Of a stretch of 64,000 bases of DNA, positions 1 to 9,202 are shown piece after piece. The notes beneath the pieces are model-generated. The model was not told the origin of the DNA, searched no databases, and saw only the letters and a list, made by a program, of their open reading frames with translations. A program made the position numbers and the translations under genes. Positions within the stretch are counted from its first letter, which is position 1, and each line of letters opens with the position of its first letter. This DNA is from Mesorhizobium sp. M2D.F.Ca.ET.226.01.1.1 (lineage in GTDB: Bacteria > Pseudomonadota > Alphaproteobacteria > Rhizobiales > Rhizobiaceae): NCBI RefSeq assembly GCF_004022705.2, contig NZ_RZOY02000003.1, positions 248,001-312,000 of the forward strand. The letters are read 5' to 3'.

Positions 1-689
1 GCGAGACGACCTACTATCTCGCCAACATCACCAAGGTGAAATCGGTCGACGATCTGATGTCGAACGACCGGCTCTACACTTATGCGCTGGCGGCGTACGG
101 CCTGGATTCGGCGACCGAGGACAAGGACCTGATCAAGTCGGTCCTGCAAGGCGGCGTGCGCGATCCCGACAGCGTCGCCAACAAGCAGACCAACAAGGCC
201 TATGCCGGGCTGGCCTCGGCCCTCAACTTCGAGCAGTACGGCGAAAACGCCACCACCTATGTTCAGGCGCAGCAGCCGACCGTCGACATGTACATGCGCC
301 AGACGCTCGAGGAAGATGCCGGCAAGACGAATGAAGGCGTGCGGCTGGCGCTCTATTTCCAGCGCAAGGCGCCCGACATCACCAACTGGTACGACGTGCT
401 GGCCGACACCGCTTTAGCCAGCGTGGTGCGCACCGCGCTCGGCCTGCCGGATTCCTTTGCCACCGCCGACATCGACAAACAGGCGCAGCTGTTCGGGCAG
501 AAGCTCGACATCAAGGACTTCACCGATCCCGAAAAGCTCGGCAAGTTCCTGACCCGGTTCACCAGCATGTACGAGATCGCCCACCCGACCTCGACGGCCG
601 TGACATCGGTCAGCGTGCTCTTTGCGCAGCCGACCACCATCGGCATCTCCACCGACCTGATGATGGCCATGCAGCAGTTGAAGTTCTGA
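1..689 (+). CDS. DUF1217 flagellar-cluster protein, 5'-truncated
   Basis: The frame is open to the left edge, so the gene starts outside the window. A GTG at 36 is only an internal codon. The visible 220 or so residues are hydrophilic, helical in composition and lack membrane segments. They resemble the DUF1217 family, which in rhizobia sits directly upstream of flgF and may be exported with rod or hook components; that role is inference. It ends 7 bases before flgF, so co-transcription is likely. Confidence 0.75.
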   Translation, partial: ETTYYLANITKVKSVDDLMSNDRLYTYALAAYGLDSATEDKDLIKSVLQGGVRDPDSVANKQTNKAYAGLASALNFEQYGENATTYVQAQQPTVDMYMRQTLEEDAGKTNEGVRLALYFQRKAPDITNWYDVLADTALASVVRTALGLPDSFATADIDKQAQLFGQKLDIKDFTDPEKLGKFLTRFTSMYEIAHPTSTAVTSVSVLFAQPTTIGISTDLMMAMQQLKF

Positions 690-696
690 GACGATC

Positions 697-1419
697 ATGC
701 AGGACAGCCTTTACGTCGCCCTTTCCTCACAGATCGCGCTCGAGCGCCGTCTCGACACCATCGCCGACAATGTCGCCAACGCCTCGACCATCGGCTTCCG
801 CGCCACCGGCGTGAAATTCGAGGACGTCGTCTCCGGCACCGGGCCGAAGTCGGTCTCCTTCGCCTCTTCCGGCAAGACCTATCTTTCCGGCGCGCATGGC
901 GCGCTGACCGAAACCGGCAACCCGTTCGACTTCGCGGTGCAGGGCGACGCCTGGTTCGCCATCGATACGCCCGCCGGCACCGTGATGACGCGTGACGGCC
1001 GTTTCTCCATGAACGAGAACGGCGAACTGATGTCGATCGAAGGCTATCCGGTGCTGGACGGCGGCGGCGCGCCGATCCAGCTCGATCCGCGCAACGGCCC
1101 GCCCAAGGCAGGCGCGGACGGCTCGCTGAGGCAGAACGACCAACTGGTCGGGGCCATCGGTCTCTACAATTTCGACCCCGGCGACAATTTCGTCCGCTAC
1201 GGCAATTCGGGCATCGTTCCGGCGCGCACCCCCGAGCCTGTCACCGATCGCTCGGATGTCGGCATCGCGCAGGGATTTCTGGAAGAATCGAACGTCAACC
1301 CGGTGCTGGAAATGACCCGGCTGATCCAGGTTCAGCGCGCTTTCGAGAACACGGCGGCGCTGATGCGGCAGACCGATTCCTCCACCGACGACGCCATCAA
1401 GACGCTCGGCTCGAAGTGA
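697..1419 (+). CDS. flgF: Flagellar basal-body rod protein FlgF
   Basis: Proximal rod subunit of 240 residues, the usual FlgF length. The N-terminus has the rod/hook signature (an ALERRLDTIADNVANAST-like segment within residues 14-31), and the C-terminus has the matching helix with EESNVNPVLEMTRLIQVQRA. Together they make the coiled D0 domain shared by the FlgB/C/F/G/E/K family. FlgF is exported by the flagellar type III apparatus and joins FlgB, FlgC and FlgG in the periplasmic rod. The 4-base gap to fliI and its position match the S. meliloti order flgF-fliI. FlgG is encoded separately at 4823. Confidence 0.95.
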   Translation: MQDSLYVALSSQIALERRLDTIADNVANASTIGFRATGVKFEDVVSGTGPKSVSFASSGKTYLSGAHGALTETGNPFDFAVQGDAWFAIDTPAGTVMTRDGRFSMNENGELMSIEGYPVLDGGGAPIQLDPRNGPPKAGADGSLRQNDQLVGAIGLYNFDPGDNFVRYGNSGIVPARTPEPVTDRSDVGIAQGFLEESNVNPVLEMTRLIQVQRAFENTAALMRQTDSSTDDAIKTLGSK

Positions 1420-1423
1420 CGGC

Positions 1424-2830
1424 ATGACGACCGGCTCGTCCCTGTTGCGCGCTTCCGAGAGCCCGGCGGATACCGGAAGAACGGACAGGCTGGCCGCCCT
1501 CGAACGCGTCTGGCGGCGGTTCGACGATCCGCAGACATTGCTTGCGCGCGGCGGCCGCATCGCCGAAATATCGCCGACGCATTACAAGGTCCGCGGTCTG
1601 TCCGGAATTGCGAGGCTCGGCGACATCGTGGAACAGCGCGGCAGGGCCGGCGCGCGGCGTGGCGAGATCGTCAAGATCGGCAGCGAAGAGGTGGTGGTCG
1701 CGCCCTTCGAACGCAGCGCCGATGCCGGCATCGGCGACGCCGTCTTCCGCCGCGGCCCGCTCACGGTCACGCCGCATGTCTCCTGGCGCGGGCGCGCCAT
1801 CGATGCCTTGACCCGCGCCATCGACGGCGGCCCGCCACTGGTCAGGCCGAATGCGGCCGATGCCGCGCATGGCGCGACGCCGAGCGCCCTGTCGCGTCAG
1901 CGGGTCGACACCGGCTTCCTTACCGGCGTCAGGGTGATAGACATCTTCACCCCGCTCTGCTTCGGCCAGCGGCTCGGCATCTTCGCCGGTTCCGGCGTCG
2001 GCAAGTCGACGCTGCTTGCAATGCTGGCCGGCGCCGAGGCCTTCGATACCGTGGTCGTGGCGCTGATCGGCGAGCGTGGCCGCGAAGTGCGCGAATTTCT
2101 CGAGGACACGATCGGCGCCGACAGCATGGCCAAGACCGTGGCGGTCGTCGCCACCAGCGACGAAAGCGCCATGATGCGCCGCCGCGCGCCCGACACCGCC
2201 ATGTGCGTGGCCGAGCATTTCCGCGACCAGGGCCATCGCGTGCTCCTTGTGCTGGATTCCATCACCCGCTTTGCGCATGCGCTGCGCGAGGTGGCGACCG
2301 GAACGGGCGAGCCGCCGGTGGCGCGCGGCTATCCGGCCTCCGTCTTCACCGACCTGCCGAAGCTGCTCGAACGCGCCGGTCCCGGCGCCGAAGGCAAGGG
2401 GTCGATCACCGCCATCATCTCAGTGCTGGTCGACGGCGACGACCACAACGATCCGGTTGCCGATTCGGTGCGCGGCATCCTCGACGGCCATGTCGTGCTC
2501 GACCGCGCGCTTGCCGAGCAGGGCCGCTATCCGCCGGTCAATCCGCTATCATCCATCTCGCGCCTTGCCGACAAGGCCTGGAGCCCGGAACAGCGCGTGC
2601 TGGTGACAAGGCTGAAATCGATGATCGCGCGCTTCGAGGATACGCGCGACATCCGTCTTCTGGGTGCTTACCAAAGCGGCGCCGATGCCGAGCTCGACAA
2701 CGCGGTGCGCCAGGTGCCGCTGATCTATGAGGCGCTGACGCAATCGCCGAGGGACCGCGCATCGGCCGATCCGTTCGCCGACCTCGCCCGCCATCTCAAG
2801 GGGAAGCTGAATGGCGATCAAGGAGACTGA
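1424..2830 (+). CDS. fliI: Flagellum-specific ATPase FliI
   Basis: Cytoplasmic F1-beta-like ATPase of 468 residues that drives unfolding and export of flagellar substrates. Walker A is GSGVGKST at residues 189-196, and the Walker B-like LDSITRFAHA follows about 95 residues later. The RGYPASVFTDLPKLLERAG segment is typical of FliI/YscN proteins. The partners FliH and FliJ are not beside it here; candidates are at 14312 and 34559. The last 20 bases overlap the next gene, so the two are probably translationally coupled. Confidence 0.96.
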   Translation: MTTGSSLLRASESPADTGRTDRLAALERVWRRFDDPQTLLARGGRIAEISPTHYKVRGLSGIARLGDIVEQRGRAGARRGEIVKIGSEEVVVAPFERSADAGIGDAVFRRGPLTVTPHVSWRGRAIDALTRAIDGGPPLVRPNAADAAHGATPSALSRQRVDTGFLTGVRVIDIFTPLCFGQRLGIFAGSGVGKSTLLAMLAGAEAFDTVVVALIGERGREVREFLEDTIGADSMAKTVAVVATSDESAMMRRRAPDTAMCVAEHFRDQGHRVLLVLDSITRFAHALREVATGTGEPPVARGYPASVFTDLPKLLERAGPGAEGKGSITAIISVLVDGDDHNDPVADSVRGILDGHVVLDRALAEQGRYPPVNPLSSISRLADKAWSPEQRVLVTRLKSMIARFEDTRDIRLLGAYQSGADAELDNAVRQVPLIYEALTQSPRDRASADPFADLARHLKGKLNGDQGD

Positions 2831-3599
2831 GCTCCAATACACCGAGCGCATGTTGCGCGATATGCTTGCGGAAGCCGAGGCGGCGGAGAGGGCCGAGGCC
2901 GACAAAGCAAGAATCGCCAAGGACGAAGCAGCGCGCGCCAAGGCTCAGAAGGCGACAGCTCTTTTGAGCCGGGCCGACAAGCCGGGTCTGCCGAGGGCAT
3001 CCACCGCCGGGACCGCCGATGTCGCGCAGGCCAGCCGCGATTCTCTGCTCGACGGGCTTTTTCCACGCACCGAGTGGCCGCAGCCGCCGAAAGCCCAGTT
3101 CCCGCGCCTGATCGACAGAAGCGCCGACCGCCGCAGCGATTTCGTCATCGCCGCGCTCGGCATCACGCTCGGCCTAATCTGCGCGTTGTTTCCCTGGTAC
3201 ATATTCTTCAACCAGGAGCAGTTCGGCGTCCAGGCGATCAAGTTCGGCGGCAGCGGCAGCAATTCCGGACGCGAGGGCGGTGGCGTCGTGGCCGAACGCA
3301 GCGAGCCGCTGACGGCCAAGGAGGTTCCCAGTCCAGATATCGACCTTTTCGCCACCGGAACAGTGCAGGACGATCCTGCGCCGCCGCCCGGTGACCAGCC
3401 CTTCCCCGCCGCCGCTTCGGAATTCAAGATGGTGCATGTCGCCAACGGCCGCGCCATGATCGAGGACGACACTGGCCTGTGGCTCGTCCAGCGCGGCTCG
3501 GTGCTCCCCGATTCCAGCCGCGTCGCCTCGATCGAGCAGCTCGGCGGCAAGTGGGTGATCGTCACCAGCACCGACAAGGTGATCCCGCTCTCGAAGTAG
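2811..3599 (+). CDS. Unknown flagellar-cluster membrane protein
   Basis: 262 residues, no function recognised. Residues 1-50 are rich in Ala, Glu, Lys and Arg and look like a coiled coil. One membrane span lies at about 111-134 (FVIAALGITLGLICALFPWY). A Gly/Ser/Pro-rich linker leads to a small C-terminal domain at about 205-262 with MVHVANGRAMIEDDTGLWLV. A cytoplasmic N-terminus and periplasmic C-terminus are likely. The start ATG lies inside the end of fliI behind AAGGGGAAG. Its place between fliI and flgB matches an uncharacterised ORF in other rhizobial flagellar clusters. Confidence 0.75.
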   Translation: MAIKETELQYTERMLRDMLAEAEAAERAEADKARIAKDEAARAKAQKATALLSRADKPGLPRASTAGTADVAQASRDSLLDGLFPRTEWPQPPKAQFPRLIDRSADRRSDFVIAALGITLGLICALFPWYIFFNQEQFGVQAIKFGGSGSNSGREGGGVVAERSEPLTAKEVPSPDIDLFATGTVQDDPAPPPGDQPFPAAASEFKMVHVANGRAMIEDDTGLWLVQRGSVLPDSSRVASIEQLGGKWVIVTSTDKVIPLSK

Positions 3600-3684
3600 C
3601 CGCGCCCCGGGGCAACCGCCCTCCCGCGCAAGGTCCGCGCAAGACTGGCCGCCTAGTCTGTGCGTACTTGCCCGGGAGATTCCC

Positions 3685-4065
3685 ATGGAACCCGTAAACC
3701 TTTTCGATCTCGCCACACGCCAGTCGCAATGGCTGGCCGTGCGCCAGTCGGCGATCGCCTCCAACATCGCCAATGCCAACACGCCCGGCTACACGGCCAA
3801 TGATGTCGAGCCGTTCGAAAAGGTCCTCGACCGGACCGCGGTGACGCTTGCCGCCACGCAGGCGGGCCATCTTGGCGCCGAAACGGCCAATGCCGGCTTC
3901 AACGTCAAGCCGGAGGATCCCAACGGCGCGATCATGCCGTCTAAGAACACGGTGGTGCTCGAGCAGGAGCTGATGAAAGCCGGCGAGGTCCGCCGCTCCT
4001 TCGAGCTCAACACGGCGATCGTCAAGGCCTTCCATTCGATGATGACGATGGTGGTGAAGAGCTGA
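3685..4065 (+). CDS. flgB: Flagellar basal-body rod protein FlgB
   Basis: 126-residue proximal rod subunit and probably the first rod protein placed on the MS ring with FliE. The rod motif [14 protein letters not shown] is at residues 30-43. The short length without a long central domain is typical of FlgB. It starts the tight flgB-flgC-fliE-flgG-flgA-flgI run. The 85-base gap before it is the largest in this part of the cluster and may hold an internal promoter, though I see no clear consensus. Confidence 0.95.
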   Translation: MEPVNLFDLATRQSQWLAVRQSAIASNIANANTPGYTANDVEPFEKVLDRTAVTLAATQAGHLGAETANAGFNVKPEDPNGAIMPSKNTVVLEQELMKAGEVRRSFELNTAIVKAFHSMMTMVVKS

Positions 4066-4067
4066 CC

Positions 4068-4484
4068 ATGGATGCCCTCACTGCAGCCCTCAAAGTCGCG
4101 GCATCCGGCCTTGGCGCCCAGTCGGAGCGCCTGCGCGTGGTCTCGGAAAACCTCGCCAACGCGCAGTCGACAGGCAGCACCCCCGGCGCCGATCCCTATC
4201 GTCGCAAGACGATCACCTTCCAGTCCGAGGTCGACCGCGCGACCGGCGGCTCGCTGGTGGAAGTGAGCGCCATCAATCGCGATCCTTCGGACTTCCCGAT
4301 CGAATTCCAGCCCGGCAACGAAGCCGCCGACGCCAAAGGGTACGTCAAGATGCCCAACGTCAACACGTTGGTCGAAATGGCCGACATGAGCGAGGCGAAC
4401 CGCTCGTATGAAGCCAACCTGCAGGTCATCAAGCAGGCTCGCGATCTGATTTCCATGACCATCGACCTGATGAGGAACCAGTAA
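4068..4484 (+). CDS. flgC: Flagellar basal-body rod protein FlgC
   Basis: 138-residue proximal rod protein. The N-terminal motif is [20 protein letters not shown], and the C-terminal helix has [22 protein letters not shown], the FlgC form of the rod family signature. The gene follows flgB by two bases, and its TAA stop shares a base with the fliE start (TAATG). Confidence 0.95.
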   Translation: MDALTAALKVAASGLGAQSERLRVVSENLANAQSTGSTPGADPYRRKTITFQSEVDRATGGSLVEVSAINRDPSDFPIEFQPGNEAADAKGYVKMPNVNTLVEMADMSEANRSYEANLQVIKQARDLISMTIDLMRNQ

Positions 4485-4813
4485 TGATCGGCGGTATCGG
4501 GGCAATACAATTCAAGACGGCGGTTGACGGCGCGGAGTCGGCCTCACCGAACCTGCTGCAGGGCGGCGTCGGCACGCAGGCCAGCGAAAGCGTGGGCAGC
4601 AGCTTCGCCGAAGTCCTCAGCCAGGCCGCGACGAAAACCGTCAACACGCTGCAGGGCGCCGAGCAGATGTCGATACAGGCGCTCAAGGGCGACGCCGATA
4701 CGCGCCAGGTTGTCGATGCGGTGCTGAGCGCCCAGCAGGCGCTGCAGACCACCATCGCCATCCGCGACAAGGTCGTCTCGGCCTACCTCGAAATCAGTCG
4801 CATGAGTATCTAG
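4484..4813 (+). CDS. fliE: Hook-basal body complex protein FliE
   Basis: 109 residues, the normal size for FliE, which joins the MS ring (FliF) to the rod. The C-terminal half (SFAEVLSQAATKTVNTLQGAEQ onwards, then VVDAVLSAQQALQTTIAIRDKVVSAYLEI) matches the two-helix FliE domain. The start overlaps the flgC stop by one base. Confidence 0.93.
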   Translation: MIGGIGAIQFKTAVDGAESASPNLLQGGVGTQASESVGSSFAEVLSQAATKTVNTLQGAEQMSIQALKGDADTRQVVDAVLSAQQALQTTIAIRDKVVSAYLEISRMSI

Positions 4814-4822
4814 GACCGCGTC

Positions 4823-5611
4823 ATGAAAGCACTTGCCATCGCCGCCACCGGCATGAATGCCCAGCAGACCAATCTGGAAGTCATCGCCAACAACATCGCC
4901 AACATCAATACCACCGGCTACAAGCGGGCGCGGGCCGAGTTCTCCGACCTGCTCTACCAGGTCGACCGCACGCAGGGCGTGCCCAATCGCTCCAACACGT
5001 CGCTGGTGCCGGAAGGCGTCTCGATCGGCCTTGGCGTCAAGACGACGGCGGTGCGCAACGTCCACACGCAGGGTGAGCTGGCCAGCACCGGCAACAGCTT
5101 CGACCTGGCGTTGACCGGCCGGGGCTGGTTCCAGATCGAGGGCGCCGACGGCGGCACGCTCTACAGCCGCGCCGGCGCCTTCAACACCAATGCCACCGGG
5201 CAGCTCGTGACGGTTGACGGCGCCAACGTCATCCCGGCCATCACCGTGCCGACCGACGCCGTCGAGGTGATCGTCAACAAAACCGGCCAGGTCTTTGCCC
5301 GTCTCCAGGGCCAGACCAATCTCCAGCTGCTCGGCCAGCTTCAGATCGCCAACTTCGCCAACGAGGCGGGCTTGGCGCCGCTCGGCGACAACCTCTTCCA
5401 GGAAACCGCCGCCTCGGGTCCGGCCAATGTCGGCGTACCCGGCGATCCCGGCTTCGCCACGATCCAGCAGGGCTACCTCGAATCCTCCAACGTCGATCCG
5501 GTCAAGGAAATCACCGAGCTGATCTCGGCGCAGCGCGCCTACGAAATGAACTCCAAGGTCATCCAGGCCGCCGACGACATGGCCTCGGTGGTCTCCAAGA
5601 ACATCAGGTAA
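4823..5611 (+). CDS. flgG: Flagellar distal rod protein FlgG
   Basis: 262 residues, the standard FlgG size. The N-terminus carries [20 protein letters not shown] and [12 protein letters not shown], both typical of FlgG. The C-terminus has [29 protein letters not shown]. FlgG forms the distal rod through the peptidoglycan and outer membrane, surrounded by the FlgI and FlgH rings encoded just downstream. Confidence 0.97.
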   Translation: MKALAIAATGMNAQQTNLEVIANNIANINTTGYKRARAEFSDLLYQVDRTQGVPNRSNTSLVPEGVSIGLGVKTTAVRNVHTQGELASTGNSFDLALTGRGWFQIEGADGGTLYSRAGAFNTNATGQLVTVDGANVIPAITVPTDAVEVIVNKTGQVFARLQGQTNLQLLGQLQIANFANEAGLAPLGDNLFQETAASGPANVGVPGDPGFATIQQGYLESSNVDPVKEITELISAQRAYEMNSKVIQAADDMASVVSKNIR

Positions 5612-5614
5612 CGG

Positions 5615-6139
5615 ATGATGGCCGAGCCGATCTCCTCCGCACTGCGTCGCGCCGCGCTGGCCACCCTTCTGGTGGCCGCAGGCATGCCGGCTTTCGCGCA
5701 GGAAACGACCGGACAGTCGGCAAACCAGATCGCCGCCAGCCAGGCTGTCGGCGAGGCCGTGCTGATCCCCAACCGGGTCATCTATCCCGGCGAGACAATC
5801 GAGCCCGCCTCGCTCAAGCAGGTGACGCTCATCCCCGGCAAGCACAAGCCGGACGGCATGGCGACGCGCGCCGAGGAGCTTCAGGGCAAGGTTGCCAAAC
5901 GCACGCTCCTGCCTGGCCGCTACATCCCGGTCGCCGCCATCCGCGACGCCTGGCTGGTCGAACAGGGCGCTTCCGTGCAGGTCTATTTCACCGCCGGCGC
6001 GCTGACCATTTCGGCGGCCGGCGTCACGCTGGAGCCGGGGGCTGCCGGCGACCAGATCAAGATCCGCAACGTCGACAGCGGCAAGATCATCTCCGGCACG
6101 GTGATGGCCGACGGCACCATCAAGGTCGGCGCTTCGTGA
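5615..6139 (+). CDS. flgA: P-ring assembly chaperone FlgA
   Basis: Periplasmic chaperone of 174 residues with a signal peptide (about residues 1-28, ending MPAFAQ) and an SAF-type domain (LIPNRVIYPGETI through GRYIPVAAI). FlgA helps FlgI assemble into the P ring, which fits its place directly before flgI. Two tandem ATG codons (5615 and 5618) are possible starts; the difference is one residue. Confidence 0.92.
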   Translation: MMAEPISSALRRAALATLLVAAGMPAFAQETTGQSANQIAASQAVGEAVLIPNRVIYPGETIEPASLKQVTLIPGKHKPDGMATRAEELQGKVAKRTLLPGRYIPVAAIRDAWLVEQGASVQVYFTAGALTISAAGVTLEPGAAGDQIKIRNVDSGKIISGTVMADGTIKVGAS

Positions 6140-7377
6140 TGCGCGCCTTTGCCTTCCTGCTGAGCACCGCCATCTGCCTTCAGCCGGCATTGGCGGACGG
6201 CCTGACGCCCAAGGCCAAGCGCGATCTGGCGCAGCAAAATGGCGGCGTCTACGACGATCCCGAATACGATCCCGCCACCACCCAGCGCATGTTCCGGGTC
6301 TCGACCGGGCCAAGCACGCTGCCGCCCGGACAGGTCGCCGCGCGCATCAAGGACATCGCCCAGCTGCAGAGCGCGCGCGACAACCAGCTCGTCGGCTACG
6401 GCCTGGTCATCGGCCTTGCCGGCACCGGCGACAGCCTGCGCAACTCGCCCTTCACCGAACAGTCGATCCGCGCCATGCTGGAGAACCTCGGCATCGCCAC
6501 CGAAGGCGGCAGCGCGCGCGCCAAGAACGTGGCGGCCGTTATCGTCACCGCCAATATGCCGCCCTTCGTCCAGTCGGGCAGCCGCATCGACATCGACGTC
6601 TCCTCGATGGGCGACGCCACCTCGCTTGCCGGCGGCATGCTGGTGATGACGCCGCTGAAGGCAGCCGACGGCGAGATCTACGCGGTGGGCCAGGGTTCGG
6701 TGATCGTCGGCGGCTTCACCGCCAAGGGTCAGGCCGAGGAACTCACGCAGGGTGTGCCGACCGCGGGCCGCGTGCCGAACGGCGCCATCGTCGAGCGCGC
6801 GGTGCCGGCCGAGTTCGACGACCAGGGCGTATTGACGCTGCAATTGCGCAACCCCGATTTCTCGACCGCCATCCGCATCGCCGACGCCATCAACGACTAC
6901 ACATCGCAGCGTTTCGGCATGCGGGTCGCCGCCGAGCGCGAAGCCCGCACAGTGCAGATCAGGCGGCCGAAGAATGTCTCGGCCGCGCGCTTCTATGCCG
7001 AGATCGAAAATCTGGTCGTCGAGTCGGACGCCCCTGCCCGCGTCGTCATCGACGAACGCACCGGAACCATCGTGATCGGCAACAATGTCAGGATCTCGCG
7101 CGTGGCGATCAGCCACGGCACGCTCACCGTACGCATCACCGAAGCGCCGAAAGTGGTCCAGCCCGAGCCCTTCTCCAGGGGCCGAACCGCGATCGAGCCG
7201 TTCACCGCCATTGAAGCGAGCCGGCCCGAAGCGCGCGTTGCCGTGCTCGACGGTCCCGATCTCGAAACGCTTGTGTCCGGCCTTAATCGGCTCGGCGTGA
7301 AGCCCGACGGCATCATCGCCATCCTGCAAGGCATCAAATCGGCCGGCGCCCTGCAGGCCGACCTGGTTCTCCAATAG
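6139..7377 (+). CDS. flgI: Flagellar P-ring protein FlgI
   Basis: Periplasmic P-ring subunit, 412 residues. I chose the ATG at 6139, which shares a base with the flgA stop (TGATG); a GTG one codon upstream is also open. Residues 1-19 are a signal peptide ending in LADG. FlgI motifs include RIKDIAQLQSARDNQLVGYG, GLAGTGDS and a C-terminal DLETLVSGLNRLGVKP. The mature N-terminus has about 40 extra residues (AKRDLAQQNGGVYDDPEYDP region) before the domain begins, longer than enterobacterial FlgI. Confidence 0.95.
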   Translation: MRAFAFLLSTAICLQPALADGLTPKAKRDLAQQNGGVYDDPEYDPATTQRMFRVSTGPSTLPPGQVAARIKDIAQLQSARDNQLVGYGLVIGLAGTGDSLRNSPFTEQSIRAMLENLGIATEGGSARAKNVAAVIVTANMPPFVQSGSRIDIDVSSMGDATSLAGGMLVMTPLKAADGEIYAVGQGSVIVGGFTAKGQAEELTQGVPTAGRVPNGAIVERAVPAEFDDQGVLTLQLRNPDFSTAIRIADAINDYTSQRFGMRVAAEREARTVQIRRPKNVSAARFYAEIENLVVESDAPARVVIDERTGTIVIGNNVRISRVAISHGTLTVRITEAPKVVQPEPFSRGRTAIEPFTAIEASRPEARVAVLDGPDLETLVSGLNRLGVKPDGIIAILQGIKSAGALQADLVLQ

Positions 7378-7385
7378 GCACGCCG

Positions 7386-7994
7386 ATGATCGAGCCCCTC
7401 TCCTCGAAGACACACCGCCCCCTCACGATGATCGCCGCCGTGGCGGTGGCCACGCTTCTTGGCAGCGCTTCCGTCGGCGCGGAGGAAGTCCGGCAGGTGC
7501 TGCCCGGCGGACAGGCGCCGGTCCAGGCGGCCGAGGTCACGCGCGAGGGGGAACCGGCCGCGCCGGCCGCGCTCGCAGCCGGCGGGAAAACCCCTGACGA
7601 AAGCGAGGTCCAGCGCTTCTGCTCCAACATCGCCGACGCCGCGCGCGACCGCCGTTACGCCCTTCAGGCCGCGGAATTGAAGCAGCTGCAGGCCGGCATC
7701 GACCAGCGCATGAAAGCGCTGGAGGCAAAAAAGGCCGAATATGAAGAGTGGCTGAAGCGCCGCGAAGTATTCCTGGCACGCGCCGAGGACGGCGTCGTCA
7801 AGATCTATGCCGGCATGAAGCCGGACGCCGCCGCCGAAAGGCTGGCGATGGTCAATGCCGAGCTCGCGGCGGCCATCCTGATGAAGCTCGATTCGCGCAA
7901 GGCCGGCGTCATCTTGAACGAAATGGACCAGAAGGCGGCGGCGACGCTCACCGGCATCATGGCCAGCGCGGCGCGAAGGGTTGATCCGTCATGA
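7386..7994 (+). CDS. motE: Motility chaperone MotE
   Basis: 202 residues with an N-terminal membrane or signal segment (ending SVGAEE), a Pro/Ala-rich linker, and a long charged helix followed by AGMKPDAAAERLAMVNAELAAAI and an ILNEMDQKAAATLTGIM segment, as in the MgtE-N-like MotE family. In S. meliloti MotE is a periplasmic chaperone needed for folding and stability of MotC, which is encoded here at 16350. It lies between flgI and flgH as in other rhizobia and overlaps flgH by 4 bases. Confidence 0.88.
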   Translation: MIEPLSSKTHRPLTMIAAVAVATLLGSASVGAEEVRQVLPGGQAPVQAAEVTREGEPAAPAALAAGGKTPDESEVQRFCSNIADAARDRRYALQAAELKQLQAGIDQRMKALEAKKAEYEEWLKRREVFLARAEDGVVKIYAGMKPDAAAERLAMVNAELAAAILMKLDSRKAGVILNEMDQKAAATLTGIMASAARRVDPS

Positions 7995-8689
7995 AGTTGA
8001 AGTTCTTTGTCCTCGTCGCGGTTGTGGGGATATCCGGCTGCGGCACCAATTTCAAGGAGATCGGCCGGGAGCCTGCTATGTCACCCGTCGGTTCGGGTAT
8101 CGGTGCCTCCGGTCCTTACAGCTATCCCGAGCCGCCGGCGTCGCGGCCGAGGAAATTCTCGCTGTGGGACGATCGCCAGAGCCGGCTCTTCACCGATCCG
8201 CGCGCGCTGCGCGCCGGTGACATCCTGACCGTGAACATCAAGCTGAACGACAGGGCCAATTTCAAGAACCAGAACGACCGCAGCCGCACCGCCGCGCGCA
8301 AGCTCGGCTATGACGTCACGCTCGGATGGGACGGCAAGAGCACCAGCGGCAAGGGCGACGCCGGCCTGAGTTCCAGCACCGAAACCAACGCCGACGGCGA
8401 GATCAAGCGTTCGGAAGACATCGAGCTCAACGTCGCCGCCGTCGTCACCGAGGTGCTGCCCAACGGCAATCTGCTGATCAGGGGCTCGCAGGAGGTCCGC
8501 GTCAACTACGAGCTTCGGGTCCTTACCATCGCCGGCATGGTGCGTCCGTCCGACATCGGCGCGGAAAACACCATTCCCTACGAGCGCATCGCCGAGGCGC
8601 GCATCTCTTATGGCGGTCGCGGCCGCGTGAGCGAGGTCCAGCAGCCGGCCTATGGCCAGCAGGTGCTCGACCAGGTTCTTCCTTTCTAG
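7991..8689 (+). CDS. flgH: Flagellar L-ring lipoprotein FlgH
   Basis: Outer-membrane L-ring subunit, 232 residues. The lipobox ISGC at residues 14-17 marks a lipoprotein signal peptide. Typical FlgH segments are SLWDDRQSRLFTDPRALRAGD, VAAVVTEVLPNGNLLIRGSQE and the C-terminal IPYERIAEARISYGGRG. The ATGA overlap with motE suggests coupled translation. Confidence 0.95.
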   Translation: MKLKFFVLVAVVGISGCGTNFKEIGREPAMSPVGSGIGASGPYSYPEPPASRPRKFSLWDDRQSRLFTDPRALRAGDILTVNIKLNDRANFKNQNDRSRTAARKLGYDVTLGWDGKSTSGKGDAGLSSSTETNADGEIKRSEDIELNVAAVVTEVLPNGNLLIRGSQEVRVNYELRVLTIAGMVRPSDIGAENTIPYERIAEARISYGGRGRVSEVQQPAYGQQVLDQVLPF

Positions 8690-8707
8690 GGCCGGGAGAA
8701 CGCCGTC

Positions 8708-9202
8708 ATGGCCAATGTCGAGCAGGTCCAGCCCAAGAAGGGACCTTCCCTGGTGATCCAGCTCGCCATGCTTCTGGTCATGACGGGCGCGGCCATCGGC
8801 ATGGGTTGGGTCTCCGGCGGCTATCTCAAGCAGGGCGAAACGCCGGCACCGGTGCCCGCGGCGCCGGCAAACGCCGGCGCGGCGGAGAAGCCTGGCGAGG
8901 CCGGCAAGCCGGCCGCCGGGCCGACGCTGGTGCAACTGGCGCCGATCACCACCAATCTCGCCTCGCCGTCCGACGTCTGGATCCGACTGGAGACATCGGT
9001 GCTTTACGATGCCCCGCAGCCGCCGGAAGTGACCGAGCAGATCCACCAGGATCTGCTCGCGTTCGTGCGCACGATCAAGCTGCATCAGATCGAAGGCGCC
9101 AGCGGCTACCAGCATCTCAAGGCCGATCTCGATGAGCGTGCGGCGTTGCGCAGCGGCGGCCATGTCAAACAGGTTCTCGTCAGGACGATGCTGCTCGAAT
9201 GA
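8708..9202 (+). CDS. fliL: Flagellar basal-body protein FliL
   Basis: 164 residues: a short cytoplasmic tail, one membrane span at about 18-38 (VIQLAMLLVMTGAAIGMGWV), a Pro/Ala linker, and a periplasmic domain with a VRTIKLHQIEGASGYQHLKADLDERAAL region like FliL. FliL surrounds the stator units and supports torque. It overlaps fliP by 4 bases. A second FliL-like protein is encoded at 45100. Confidence 0.9.
   Translation: MANVEQVQPKKGPSLVIQLAMLLVMTGAAIGMGWVSGGYLKQGETPAPVPAAPANAGAAEKPGEAGKPAAGPTLVQLAPITTNLASPSDVWIRLETSVLYDAPQPPEVTEQIHQDLLAFVRTIKLHQIEGASGYQHLKADLDERAALRSGGHVKQVLVRTMLLE

Noticed and set aside
4544..6313. 589-residue minus-strand open frame
   Set aside because: It lies antisense across fliE, flgG, flgA and flgI, which are all clear genes. 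High GC content produces such long shadow frames; its Arg/Gly/Asp-rich product has no domain.
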